Shown piece by piece: positions 7,177 through 14,174 of a stretch of 20,277 nt of DNA (positions are counted from its first letter, which is position 1; each line of letters starts with the position of its first letter). Below the pieces are notes generated by a model. It did not search any database. It was not told the origin of the DNA and was given only the letters and a program-made list of their open reading frames with translations. Both the position numbers and the translations under genes were made by a program. The stretch comes from DASQFQ01 sp039934455 (GTDB taxonomy: Bacteria; Actinomycetota; Thermoleophilia; Solirubrobacterales; Solirubrobacteraceae): contig JBDTMF010000069.1 in assembly GCA_039934455.1 (NCBI GenBank), positions 1 to 20,277 on the forward strand, given 5' to 3'.

Positions 7177-8355
7177 CTAGCGCGGCTCGTGCGCCTCGGC
7201 GTCGGCGCGCGACGCGTGCGGTGCGCCCAGCAGCTCGGGCAGCGGCACGTCGGGCGTGCGGGCGACGATCAGCGCGAACACCAGCAGGCGTCCAGCGGCG
7301 GGGATCGGGCTCCCTCCCTCGGGCGGGGCGACGTGCTCGTCGAAGCCGTCGAGCAGGTCGAGCACCGCGCTGCAGATCGGCGCGACCGGGCTGTCGTCCC
7401 CGACCGCGCACGCCAGGCGCGAGAGCGCCAGCGGCTCGGAGAAGTCGATGCGGCCGAAGGCGCGCCCCATCGTCGCCGTGAGGTGGGAGCCGACGCGGTC
7501 GAGCAGCGGGTCGAGCGCCCGCGTCGTCGGCCCGGGCGCCGGCCCGAGGTCGAGCGGATCCTCGCCGTCGAGCACCCGCTGCATCTGCTCGCCCATCACG
7601 CCGCGCAGCTGCTCGGCCGACAGCCCGGCCTGGAGGGCGCAGCGCATCGTCTGCGTGGCGGCGGCGAGCGGCAGGCCGTAGGGCGAGTCGCTCGCCCACA
7701 CGACGTTGGCCGGCGGGCACAGCGAGAACGTGGCGATGATGTCGGCGGGGTTCCACCACGCGGTGTCGATGAACACGTTCGGGAGGCGCGGCAGCTCGTG
7801 CCACAGCCACGCCAGGTCGGAGATCGCGCAGTGGGCCAGGATCATCCGCGCGTCCGGGAACTCCTCGGCCAGGTGCACCGTGTCCTGCCCGAGCGCGGGG
7901 ATCCCGCGGCCGGCGTGGATCAGGACCGTGCCCTTGCGTTCGTGGGCGGTGGCGACGAGGTCGCGCACCGAGGGCTCGGACAGCGTGAACTGCTCCGCGC
8001 GCGGGTGCAGCTTGATGCCCGACGCGCCGGCGTCGAGGCAGCGGCGCGCCTCCGCGACCGCGCCCGCGTCCTTCGGCTGGACCCGGCACAGCGCGCGCAG
8101 CGTGCCGCTGGAGGAGGCGACCCGCTCGAGCACCACGTCGTTGGCGTCGCGGTAGCCGTCGGGCTCGTGCATCGGGAACACCAGCGCGCGGGAGCCGACG
8201 GGCGCCAGGGCCGCGAGCAGCTCGTCGACGGTCTGCTTGAAGCCGTCGGGATCGTTGGCCCCGACGTGGGTGTGCGCGTCGAAGAGCGCGAGCCCCGGGA
8301 CCCCCTCGGCGGCCCGTTCGAACCAGGGCCGGAGGAGGGCGTTGGCGTCGAACAC
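7177..8355 (-). CDS. Amidohydrolase family 2 (TIM-barrel metal-dependent hydrolase)
   Basis: 392 residues from GTG 8355. The metal-dependent hydrolase pattern is complete. FDAHTHVG near residue 25-32 has the HxH pair; GIKLHPR, LIHAGRG, ILAHCAISDLAWLW and VVWASDSPYG supply the later His and Asp ligands. This matches the Amidohydro_2 group, which includes decarboxylases and hydrolases; the reaction cannot be assigned. It ends with ~100 residues that look helical and family-specific. GTG 8355 is chosen over an ATG at 8403 because TAGTGT (8369-8364) ends eight bases before it and the ATG would overlap the divergent start at 8402. It is convergent with the secreted protein gene, leaving no room for a terminator. 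Confidence 0.87.
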   Translation of the reverse strand: MFDANALLRPWFERAAEGVPGLALFDAHTHVGANDPDGFKQTVDELLAALAPVGSRALVFPMHEPDGYRDANDVVLERVASSSGTLRALCRVQPKDAGAVAEARRCLDAGASGIKLHPRAEQFTLSEPSVRDLVATAHERKGTVLIHAGRGIPALGQDTVHLAEEFPDARMILAHCAISDLAWLWHELPRLPNVFIDTAWWNPADIIATFSLCPPANVVWASDSPYGLPLAAATQTMRCALQAGLSAEQLRGVMGEQMQRVLDGEDPLDLGPAPGPTTRALDPLLDRVGSHLTATMGRAFGRIDFSEPLALSRLACAVGDDSPVAPICSAVLDLLDGFDEHVAPPEGGSPIPAAGRLLVFALIVARTPDVPLPELLGAPHASRADAEAHEPR

Positions 8356-8363
8356 GCGGCGGC

Positions 8364-8369
8364 ACACTA
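8364..8369 (-). promoter_or_regulatory. -10 box TAGTGT for the amidohydrolase gene
   Basis: TAGTGT on the minus strand ends eight bases before GTG 8355 and decides this start. The flanking TAGTGTGCC string is identical to that before the M20 peptidase gene. Confidence 0.55.
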
Positions 8370-8389
8370 CCGCCGCTTCTCGTCGCACC

Positions 8390-8395
8390 GATAAT
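8390..8395 (+). promoter_or_regulatory. -10 box GATAAT for the small conserved-type protein gene
   Basis: GATAAT differs from TATAAT only in its first base and ends six bases before ATG 8402, another leaderless spacing. There is no Shine-Dalgarno. Confidence 0.5.
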
Positions 8396-8401
8396 GCGCC
8401 C

Positions 8402-8722
8402 ATGCAATTCCGCCGCGAGCGCGTCCGGGTCGAGACCCAGCGCCACATCATCGAGGGCACGCTGCAGCTCCCCAACGAGGGCTACCGCTCCCGCACCACC
8501 GACTTCCTCAACGCCCACGACTCCGACTTCATCGCGCTGATCGACGCCGACGTGATCTGGACCGACGGGGCCCGCGAGCCCGAGCGCCAGCAGTTCATGG
8601 CGATCTCCGCCCGCCACGTGATCCTCGTGACCGAGCTCGAGTCTTTGGGGGTCGTGGACGAGCCGGGGCCTGCCGTCGGCGCAGACGCGCCGGTCGCGAT
8701 CTCGACGCCTCCGTCTGCCTGA
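8402..8722 (+). CDS. Small conserved-type protein (DUF6812-like)
   Basis: 106 residues. The core reads RRERVRVETQRHIIEGTLQL, then NEGYRSRTTDFLNAHDSDFI, then ALIDADVIW, and ends near ARHVILVTELESL. From memory this 'VxIETxRHxIxGTLxLP..GYRSRxSDxLN' pattern matches a domain of unknown function (DUF6812) in actinobacteria and other bacteria. A small beta-barrel fold seems likely. There is no signal peptide, membrane segment or catalytic motif. The C-terminal ~25 residues are low complexity. ATG 8402 lies six bases after GATAAT and 46 bases from the divergent amidohydrolase GTG, so both genes share a compact promoter region. The domain name is from recall and uncertain; the gene itself is well supported. 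Confidence 0.75.
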   Translation: MQFRRERVRVETQRHIIEGTLQLPNEGYRSRTTDFLNAHDSDFIALIDADVIWTDGAREPERQQFMAISARHVILVTELESLGVVDEPGPAVGADAPVAISTPPSA

Positions 8723-8931
8723 ACGTTCGCGCGCCGCGTCACGAAAGGCGCATCGAGGTGTGACAAGTCGCCCCGCGGCGGGCCCGTATGCCGGGGTGGG
8801 GCGCGATCATGGTGGGGTGTGCTCGGAAACCCTGAATCGTACGCCCCGCTTCGCATCACCTCGCGACGCCTGAAGCGCGCCCCGCGACGCGGAGCGGACC
8901 GCCTTCGCGCGCTGCTCGCCGCGCGAGGGGA
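8723..8931. other. Longest intergenic gap; no gene recognised
   Basis: These 209 bases separate the small conserved-type gene (+) from the 3' end of tRNA-Ser(GGA) (-). The segment contains a GAACGTTC palindrome near its left end and a 6-bp stem (TCGCGC/GCGCGA, about 8905-8926) that would lie just downstream of the tRNA on the minus strand. There is no T-tract. I see no plausible start, open frame or conserved RNA structure. Confidence 0.5.
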
Positions 8932-9021
8932 CGGAGAGGGAGGGATTCGAACCCTCGGATGAGGTTGACCCCCATCACACGATTTCCAGTCGTGCCCGTT
9001 CAGCCGCTCCGGCACCTCTCC
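8932..9021 (-). tRNA. tRNA-Ser(GGA)
   Basis: A 90-base class II tRNA. The acceptor stem is GGAGAGG (9021-9015) with CCTCTCC (8939-8933), and the discriminator G is at 8932. The anticodon stem CACGA/TCGTG encloses the loop CTGGAAA with anticodon GGA at 8987-8985, reading UCC/UCU. A long variable arm typical of serine tRNA follows, then the T-arm GAGGG-TTCGAAT-CCCTC. No CCA is encoded. The 5' end is only eight bases from the EamA stop codon. Confidence 0.96.
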
Positions 9022-9029
9022 TGGGGCGG

Positions 9030-9917
9030 TCAGAGGGTAGAGGGTCGCCGGGCCGGCCGCCGCTGCGCGAGCGCGACTCCGGCGATGATCAGCGCGCCGC
9101 CGGCGGGCTCGTGCCAGCTCAGCGACTCGCCCAGGATCGAGACTCCGAAGATGACCGCGAACACCGGGACGAGGTAGGTGACCATCGACCCCGTCTGGGC
9201 GCCCGCGCTCCGGACGACGTTGAAGTTGAGGACGTAGGCGACGCCCGTCCCGAGCGCGCCGAGCGCGAGGATCGACAGCCATGCCTCCACGCCCGGCAGC
9301 GCGTTCGGCAGCTTCCCGAAGGGCGCGGCGAGCAGGAGCAGCAGCCCACCCAGGCTCACCTGCGCGGCCGAGATCGCCACCGCGCTCTCGGGGCGGCCCG
9401 CGAGGTGGCGGCGCAGGTACGGGAACGCCAGGCCATAGCACGTCGCCGCGCCGATGCAGGCGAGCGCGCCGAGCAGCGAGCCGCCGCCGATCCCCTCCCA
9501 CGGTGCCAGCACGACGAGTACGCCGGCGAAGCCGACGGCGATCCCGGCGATCCGCTCCGGGGTCGGCGGCTCGTCCGGCAGCACGCCGAGCGAGAACAGC
9601 AGCGTCATCAGCGGTGTCAGGGAGTTGAAGATGCCGGCCAGCAGCGAGGAGACCACTGTCTCGCCGTAGGCGAAGAGCACGAACGGCGCCGCGTTCATGA
9701 GCGTGGCGAGGACGAGCAGGTGGAGGTAGAGGCCGCGGTCGCGCGGCAGCCGGTCGCGCGTGAAGGCGAGCATCGCCAGCAGCGCCGCGGCGCCGAGCAC
9801 GCAGCGCAGCAGCGCGATGTGCACGGGAGCGATGCCGGCGTCGAGCTCGACCTTGATGAACATGAAGCTCGCGCCCCAGATCAGGGCGACGAGGACGAGC
9901 TGGACGGGCCAGCGCAC
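9030..9917 (-). CDS. EamA/DMT-family membrane transporter
   Basis: 295 residues of almost continuous hydrophobic sequence forming about ten helices in two similar halves, the 5+5 EamA arrangement. Landmarks are LVALIWGASFMFIKVELD at the start, FAYGETVVSSLLAGIFNSLT before the end of the first half, and GSMVTYLVPVFAVIFGVSIL with GESLSW in the second. The family exports small metabolites; the substrate is not predictable. It starts with GTG 9917, 13 bases after the stop of the M29 aminopeptidase gene, so they probably form one transcript and amino-acid or peptide product export is conceivable. There is no strong ribosome-binding site. The last codons contain the presumed -10 box of tRNA-Ser(GGA). 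Confidence 0.9.
   Translation of the reverse strand: MRWPVQLVLVALIWGASFMFIKVELDAGIAPVHIALLRCVLGAAALLAMLAFTRDRLPRDRGLYLHLLVLATLMNAAPFVLFAYGETVVSSLLAGIFNSLTPLMTLLFSLGVLPDEPPTPERIAGIAVGFAGVLVVLAPWEGIGGGSLLGALACIGAATCYGLAFPYLRRHLAGRPESAVAISAAQVSLGGLLLLLAAPFGKLPNALPGVEAWLSILALGALGTGVAYVLNFNVVRSAGAQTGSMVTYLVPVFAVIFGVSILGESLSWHEPAGGALIIAGVALAQRRPARRPSTL
9034..9039 (-). promoter_or_regulatory. -10 box TACCCT for tRNA-Ser(GGA), inside the transporter gene
   Basis: TACCCT on the minus strand ends 12 bases before the mature tRNA 5' end and overlaps the final Ser-Thr-Leu codons of the EamA gene. The same hexamer precedes tRNA-Ser(CGA) by 13 bases, which supports its function. No clear -35 box is seen. 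Confidence 0.5.
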
Positions 9918-9930
9918 GGGACCCGGGCGC

Positions 9931-11130
9931 CTAGATCTGCCAGTGGCCCTCGACGAGCACCGGCACGTGCTCGCCGGCGGCCGTCACGCCGCTGATCTCG
10001 AGCTCCTCGGAGCCGATCATGAAGTCGAGGTGGATCTCGGACTGATTGACGCGGTCGCGGGCCTCGTCGCCGATCACGAAGGGGAAGCCCTGGCCGAACG
10101 CGATGTGGCTGGCCGCATTCTCGTCGAGCAGCGTGTCGTAGAAGACGGTGTCGAGCGCGCCGATCCGGCCCTCGGCGTCGACGAGCGCGATCTCGCCGAG
10201 ACGGGATGCGCCCTCGTCGCGGGCGCAGATCGTGCGCAGGGTCTCGGCCGCGGTGTCGGCGTCGATCTGCACCGCCCTGCCGCCCTCGAAGCGCACGCGC
10301 AGCCCGCGCACCACGGTCCCGTCCATCAGCACGAGCGGCTTGGTGCACGTGACCTCGCCGTCGACGCGCTCCGGGTCGGGGGAGGTGAAGACCTCCTCGG
10401 TCGGCAGGTTCGGCATGTGCACGAGCCCGTCGGCGCGCTGGAAGCGCGCGGCCTGCCAGGAGTGGCCGGGCAGCAGCCCAACCGTCATGTCGGTGCCCGG
10501 GCCCTCGTAGTGCAGCGCGTCGAACCGGCGCCCGCTCAGGCGCTCGGCCGTGGCGACGAGGAAGTCCGCGCGCGAGCGCCAGGCGGCGACCGGGTCGTCC
10601 TCGTCGAGGCGGCAGACGTGGAGCAGCCTCGACTCCAGCTGCTCGAGCGCCTCGGCGGCGTCGAGGTCGGGGAAGACGAGCTGCGCCCACGCCGGCGTCG
10701 GGCACGGGGCGATCGTCCAGTTCGTCGTGCGGTCGTTGACGACCTTGCCGGCCTCCTTGAGCGCCGGGAAGCGGTCGCGGCCGACGCGCGCGGGGTCGAG
10801 GTCCTCGAGCAGGCCGGGGGCGACCGGGCCGGAGAGCCCGATGCGCGCGGCGCCCACCTCGCCCAGCGCGAGCAGGCGCTTGCCGTGCCAGTCGGGGATG
10901 AAGTCGAGGTCCTCCTCGCGCGCGTGCTCGACGCGGGCGCGCTTGACCCAGGGGTCGAAGTACTGGACGTCGACGAACTTGGCGCCGTGCCGGTACGCAC
11001 TCGCGGCGATGGCGCGGACCATGAACTCCTTGCCCGGCTCGCAGGAGATCGAGACGATCTGGCCGGGCTGCACGTTGGCGCCGAATCCCACGATCACGTC
11101 GGCGAAGCGCTCGAGGGTGGCGTCGTCCAT
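9931..11130 (-). CDS. M29-family (aminopeptidase T / AmpS-like) metallo-aminopeptidase
   Basis: 399 residues. The N-terminal half has NVQPGQIVSISCEPGKEFMV and AKFVDVQYFDPWVKRARVEH, typical of M29. The C-terminal half carries the metal-site motifs HYEGPGTDMTVGLLPGHSW, MPNLPTEEVFTSPD, ASHIAFGQGFPF and QSEIHLDFMIGS, so the enzyme should be active. M29 peptidases are cytosolic dimeric zinc/cobalt exopeptidases that remove N-terminal residues from peptides. ATG 11130 is supported by TAGAGT (11144-11139) eight bases upstream. The first three bases of that box are the stop codon of the upstream histidine phosphatase gene. EamA follows after 13 bases. Turnover of peptides plus export is a reasonable inference for the pair. 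Confidence 0.92.
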   Translation of the reverse strand: MDDATLERFADVIVGFGANVQPGQIVSISCEPGKEFMVRAIAASAYRHGAKFVDVQYFDPWVKRARVEHAREEDLDFIPDWHGKRLLALGEVGAARIGLSGPVAPGLLEDLDPARVGRDRFPALKEAGKVVNDRTTNWTIAPCPTPAWAQLVFPDLDAAEALEQLESRLLHVCRLDEDDPVAAWRSRADFLVATAERLSGRRFDALHYEGPGTDMTVGLLPGHSWQAARFQRADGLVHMPNLPTEEVFTSPDPERVDGEVTCTKPLVLMDGTVVRGLRVRFEGGRAVQIDADTAAETLRTICARDEGASRLGEIALVDAEGRIGALDTVFYDTLLDENAASHIAFGQGFPFVIGDEARDRVNQSEIHLDFMIGSEELEISGVTAAGEHVPVLVEGHWQI

Positions 11131-11138
11131 GGGCCGCG

Positions 11139-11144
11139 ACTCTA
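11139..11144 (-). promoter_or_regulatory. -10 box TAGAGT for the M29 gene, overlapping the upstream stop codon
   Basis: TAGAGT on the minus strand ends eight bases before ATG 11130. Its TAG is also the in-frame stop codon (11144-11142) of the histidine phosphatase gene. Transcription could therefore restart exactly where translation of the previous gene ends. Confidence 0.5.
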
Positions 11145-11756
11145 CGCAGCCGTTGCCAGGTGCGCGGTGTCGTTGAACGACCGCAGCAGCCAGCGCCCGC
11201 CGGGCAGCACGACGAGCCGGGACAACGATCCGTTGTCGGCGTGGATGAACGCGAACGGCCGGCTCTCGGTGGCCTGGCGGCAGATCTCGCCGATCACGCC
11301 GCCGTGCACGACCGCGACGACGGTCGCGTCGGCGCCGGCGGCGGCGACGATCGCCTCGATCTCGGCGCGCACGCGCAGCTCGAAGGACTGCATCGTCTCC
11401 GCGCCCGGGATCACCTCCCAGCGCTCCTCGACCACCGCCTGCGCGGCGATCGGATCGCCCTCGGCCATGCGGACGCGGAACTCGCCGCCGTCCCACTCGC
11501 CGAGGAAGATCTCGCGCAGCTCGGGCACCACAACCGGCTTGAGCCCGAGCACGCCCGCGAGCGGCGCCGCGGTCTGCGCGGTCCGCTGCAGGGTCGTGAC
11601 GAACAGGCCGGCCAGCGGCTCGCTCGCCAGCCGCTCGGCCACGTGGATCGCCTGGACCTCACCCTCGGGCGCGAGCGCCGGGTCGCCGTGGCCGTCGAGC
11701 AGCGGGAACGGCTCGCCGGGCACCGCCGGCTGCGAGGCGCCGTGGCGGACGAGCAC
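11142..11756 (-). CDS. Histidine phosphatase (phosphoglycerate mutase-like); true start uncertain
   Basis: At least 204 residues. VLVRHGAS has the catalytic His, ELREIFLGEWDGG the acid region and VVAVVHGGVIGEICR the second His, so the phosphatase core is complete. These cytosolic enzymes dephosphorylate small molecules or proteins via phospho-His; the substrate is unknown. GTG 11756 is the first canonical start, but it lies inside the first beta strand. The same frame upstream reads AARAYHQRGFTLPPGATEI, which looks like real N-terminal protein, yet no ATG, GTG or TTG exists back to a TGA near 11890. ATC at 11816 gives (M)AARAYHQ and has GAGACT six bases before it. The true start may be that ATC, making 224 residues. 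A LexA box lies between this gene and dinB. Confidence 0.8.
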   Translation of the reverse strand: MLVRHGASQPAVPGEPFPLLDGHGDPALAPEGEVQAIHVAERLASEPLAGLFVTTLQRTAQTAAPLAGVLGLKPVVVPELREIFLGEWDGGEFRVRMAEGDPIAAQAVVEERWEVIPGAETMQSFELRVRAEIEAIVAAAGADATVVAVVHGGVIGEICRQATESRPFAFIHADNGSLSRLVVLPGGRWLLRSFNDTAHLATAA

Positions 11757-11869
11757 GATCTCGGTCGCGCCGGGCGGGAGCGTGAACCCGCGCTGGTGGT
11801 AGGCACGTGCGGCGATCGGCGCAGTCTCGCAGCGCGGCCTGCAGGACTTGCCCCCACCCGCCCTGCATG

Positions 11870-11883
11870 CGAACGTGTGTTCG
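11870..11883. promoter_or_regulatory. LexA (SOS) box upstream of dinB
   Basis: CGAACGTGTGTTCG matches the Gram-positive SOS box CGAACRNRYGTTCG at every defined position. It ends eight bases before ATG 11892 of dinB, so bound LexA would block the promoter. It also lies upstream of the divergent histidine phosphatase gene and could affect it too. Confidence 0.88.
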
Positions 11884-11891
11884 TGTCATCC

Positions 11892-13073
11892 ATGGCCACC
11901 ATCCTCCACGCGGACCTCGATGCGTTCTACGCCTCGGTCGAGCAGCGCGACGACCCGCGGCTGCGGGGGCGACCGGTGATCGTCGGCGGCGGCGTCGTGC
12001 TCGCGGCGAGCTACGAGGCGAAGGCGCGCGGCGTGAAGACCGCGATGGGCGGCTGGCGCGCGCGACGGCTGTGTCCGGACGCGATCGTCGTCCCCGCCCG
12101 GATGGGGGCCTACACGCAGGCAAGCCGGGACGTGTTCGCGGTGTTCCACGACACGTCGCCGCTGGTCGAGGCGCTGTCGATCGACGAGGCCTTCCTCGAC
12201 GCGCGCGGGATGGAGCGGATCGCGGGCACGCCGGAGCAGATCGCGGCGAAGCTGCGGCGCGACGTGCGCGAGCGCGTCGGGCTGCCGATCACCGTCGGGG
12301 TCGCGCGCACGAAGTTCCTGGCCAAGGTCGCCAGCGGCGTGGCCAAGCCCGACGGCCTGCTCGTCGTGCCGCCCGAGGGCGAGCTGTCCTTCCTGCACCC
12401 GCTGGCGATCGAGGCGCTGTGGGGCGTCGGGCCGGCGACCGCGACGCGGCTGCGGCGGGTCGGGATCGAGACCGTCGGCGAGGTCGCCACGCTCGACGAG
12501 GACTCGCTCGTCCGGCTGCTCGGCCCCGGGGCCGGGCGCAAGCTCCACGCGCTCGCCCACAACCGCGACCCGCGGCCCGTGGTCGTCGGGCGGCGGCGGC
12601 GCTCGATGGGAACGCAGCGCGCGCTCGGCAAGCGGCAGCGCCCGTCGGCCGAGCTCGACTCGATCCTCGTCGCGCTCGTCGACCGCCTCACGCGCCGGCT
12701 GCGCAAGGCCGAGCGGGTGTGCCGCACCGCCACGCTGCGCATGCGCCACCTCGACTTCCAGCGCTCCACCCGCTCGCACACGCTCAGCGAGCCGACCGCC
12801 AGCACGATGACGATCCTGGATGCGCTGCGCGAGCTGCTCGCGGACGCGCGGCCGCTGATCGAGGCGCGCGGGCTGACGCTGCTGGGGATCGCGCTGAGCA
12901 ACCTCGCCGACGGCAGCGCGATCCAGCTCGCGCTGCCGGTCGACGCGCGCGAGCTGAGCGCGCTCGACGCCACCCTCGACGATGTCCGCGAGCGCTACGG
13001 GGCGGACGCGATCAAGCGGGCCGTGCTGCTCGGCCACGACGAGGGCCAGCAGGTTCCGCTGCTGCCGGATTGA
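11892..13073 (+). CDS. dinB: DNA polymerase IV (Y-family translesion polymerase)
   Basis: 393 residues. The palm begins with ATILHADLDAFYASVEQ, giving the metal Asp (D8) and the steric-gate region F12-Y13. LSIDEAFLD supplies D98-E99, the other catalytic acids. The thumb carries the helix-hairpin-helix stretch ALWGVGPATATRLRRVGIET, and the little-finger domain follows up to ~360. The end, GQQVPLLPD, resembles a beta-clamp binding motif. The enzyme copies damaged templates with low fidelity. ATG 11892 fits the conserved N-terminus; no Shine-Dalgarno precedes it. The perfect LexA box at 11870-11883 indicates induction by DNA damage. The next gene on this strand starts 73 bases later behind its own promoter-like signals. 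Nothing suggests inactivation. Confidence 0.96.
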   Translation: MATILHADLDAFYASVEQRDDPRLRGRPVIVGGGVVLAASYEAKARGVKTAMGGWRARRLCPDAIVVPARMGAYTQASRDVFAVFHDTSPLVEALSIDEAFLDARGMERIAGTPEQIAAKLRRDVRERVGLPITVGVARTKFLAKVASGVAKPDGLLVVPPEGELSFLHPLAIEALWGVGPATATRLRRVGIETVGEVATLDEDSLVRLLGPGAGRKLHALAHNRDPRPVVVGRRRRSMGTQRALGKRQRPSAELDSILVALVDRLTRRLRKAERVCRTATLRMRHLDFQRSTRSHTLSEPTASTMTILDALRELLADARPLIEARGLTLLGIALSNLADGSAIQLALPVDARELSALDATLDDVRERYGADAIKRAVLLGHDEGQQVPLLPD

Positions 13074-13098
13074 TTGAGGACAGAACTTGACCTCAATC
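13072..13098. repeat. 8-bp inverted repeat GATTGAGG / CCTCAATC between dinB and VOC genes
   Basis: Perfect arms at 13072-13079 and 13091-13098 are separated by 11 bases and begin inside the dinB stop codon. The repeat ends five bases before the TAGCGT -10 box of the VOC gene. It could be a weak terminator for dinB (no T-tract follows) or an operator over the VOC promoter's upstream region. Confidence 0.4.
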
Positions 13099-13103
13099 GC
13101 GTT

Positions 13104-13139
13104 TAGCGTGGGTCTTCGCACGCACCCACGACGAAGGAG
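13104..13139 (+). promoter_or_regulatory. VOC gene promoter -10 (TAGCGT) and Shine-Dalgarno (AAGGAG)
   Basis: TAGCGT at 13104-13109 lies 37 bases before ATG 13147, giving a leader of about 30 bases. AAGGAG at 13134-13139 sits seven bases before the ATG. This is the leadered counterpart of the leaderless genes in the window. Confidence 0.55.
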
Positions 13140-13146
13140 CAGCCCG

Positions 13147-14022
13147 ATGGCCGAGCGCGACCGCTACATCCCCGGCGTCCCCTGCTGGATCGACACCGCC
13201 CAGCCCGATCCGGACGCCGCCGCCGAGTTCTACGGCGGCCTGTTTGGCTGGGAGCTCGAGGACACGATGCCCGCGGACTCGCCCGGCAAGTACTTCATGG
13301 CCCGGCTGGGCGGCGGCGAGGTCGGCGCGATCAGCTCGCAGCAGGCGGACGCCCCGCCGGTCTGGAACACCTACGTCTGGGTGGAGAGCGCCGACGCCAC
13401 CGCCGCCAAGGTGCGCGAAGCCGGCGGCAAGGTCCTGGCCGAGCCGTTCGACGTCTTCGAGGCGGGCCGGATGGCCGTCTGCGCCGATCCCGAGGGCGCC
13501 GTGTTCAGCGTCTGGCAGCCGGGCGGGAACGGCGGTGCCACGGTCGTCAACGAGCCGGGCAGCCTCAACTTCAACGGTCTCCACACGCGTGACCCCGAGG
13601 CCGCGAAGGCGTTCTACGGCGCGGTGTTCGGCTGGGAGGCGCTGCCGATGGGCATGTGGGCCCTCGCCGGCTACGGCGACCACCTCGACGCGCTCAATCC
13701 CGGGACGCTCGAGCGCATGGCCGAGATGGGTGCGCCGGAGCGCTTCGAGGACGTGGTCGCGGCCCTCACCGTGATCCCCGACGACCAGACCGGCACGCCG
13801 GCGCACTGGGACGTCACCTTCGCCGTCGCCAACGCGGACGCGACTGCCGAGCGGGCGGCGCAGCTCGGCGGGACGGTGCTCGTCCCGCCGTTCGACGCGC
13901 CGTGGATCCGCGGGACCGTCATCCGCGACCCGCAGGGCGCGACGTTCAACGCCAACCAGTTCGTGCCCCCGGAGAAGGACGCGGCTCCCGAGGAGGCCGG
14001 CGCGGCCGTCAGGGGGTCATGA
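13147..14022 (+). CDS. Two-domain VOC (glyoxalase/bleomycin-resistance superfamily) protein
   Basis: 291 residues with two tandem VOC modules. The first (~8-125) runs from GVPCWIDTAQPDPDAAAEFY and FGWELED to CADPEGAVFSVWQP. The second (~135-270) runs from LNFNGLHTRDPEAAKAFYGA and VFGWEAL to VIRDPQGATFNANQFVPP. Each half has the FYGxxFGWE and DPxGAxF hallmarks. The layout resembles the actinobacterial CFP-30B-like group whose substrates are unknown. In VOC enzymes His and Glu bind a metal; these ligands are not obvious at the usual places, so it may bind a ligand rather than catalyse. ATG 13147 has a good AAGGAG site. The C-terminal 20 residues are low complexity. It is followed on the other strand by tRNA-Ser(CGA). 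Confidence 0.88.
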   Translation: MAERDRYIPGVPCWIDTAQPDPDAAAEFYGGLFGWELEDTMPADSPGKYFMARLGGGEVGAISSQQADAPPVWNTYVWVESADATAAKVREAGGKVLAEPFDVFEAGRMAVCADPEGAVFSVWQPGGNGGATVVNEPGSLNFNGLHTRDPEAAKAFYGAVFGWEALPMGMWALAGYGDHLDALNPGTLERMAEMGAPERFEDVVAALTVIPDDQTGTPAHWDVTFAVANADATAERAAQLGGTVLVPPFDAPWIRGTVIRDPQGATFNANQFVPPEKDAAPEEAGAAVRGS

Positions 14023-14036
14023 GCGCGCGCTCCTGA
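14017..14036. repeat. Palindrome GAGCGCGCGCTC at the end of the VOC gene
   Basis: GAGCGCGCGCTC (14021-14032) is a perfect 12-bp palindrome overlapping the TGA stop of the VOC gene. After one mismatch on each side, TCA/TGA extends the symmetry. It lies between convergent transcripts (VOC and tRNA-Ser) and could aid termination, although no T-tract follows on either strand. Confidence 0.3.
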
Positions 14037-14058
14037 GGATCCCGGCGATGACCGAAGG

Positions 14059-14148
<90 letters not shown>

Positions 14149-14161
14149 GAGAGCGGTCTGG

Positions 14162-14167
14162 AGGGTA
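14162..14167 (-). promoter_or_regulatory. -10 box TACCCT for tRNA-Ser(CGA)
   Basis: TACCCT on the minus strand lies 13 bases before the mature tRNA 5' end, in the short gap after tadA. It is the same hexamer, at almost the same distance, as the one before tRNA-Ser(GGA). Confidence 0.5.
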
Positions 14168-14174
14168 GCGGGCG

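Noticed and set aside
5315..8617. An 1100-codon open minus-strand frame joining the M20 peptidase to upstream sequence
   Set aside because: Only the part from ATG 6622 looks like protein. The rest is antisense to the secreted gene and out of frame with the amidohydrolase, with Arg/Ala-rich composition typical of GC-rich shadow frames.
8719..8730. GAACGTTC palindrome as a second SOS box
   Set aside because: It lacks the CGAAC-N4-GTTCG spacing; the half sites overlap.
8482..9501. Minus-strand frame running through tRNA-Ser(GGA) and the transporter
   Set aside because: It crosses a tRNA gene and is out of frame with the transporter; composition is shadow-like.
13087..13109. TTGACC and TAGCGT as a canonical -35/-10 pair for the VOC gene
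   Set aside because: The spacer is only 11 bases, too short for sigma-70 type promoters; only the -10 box is kept.
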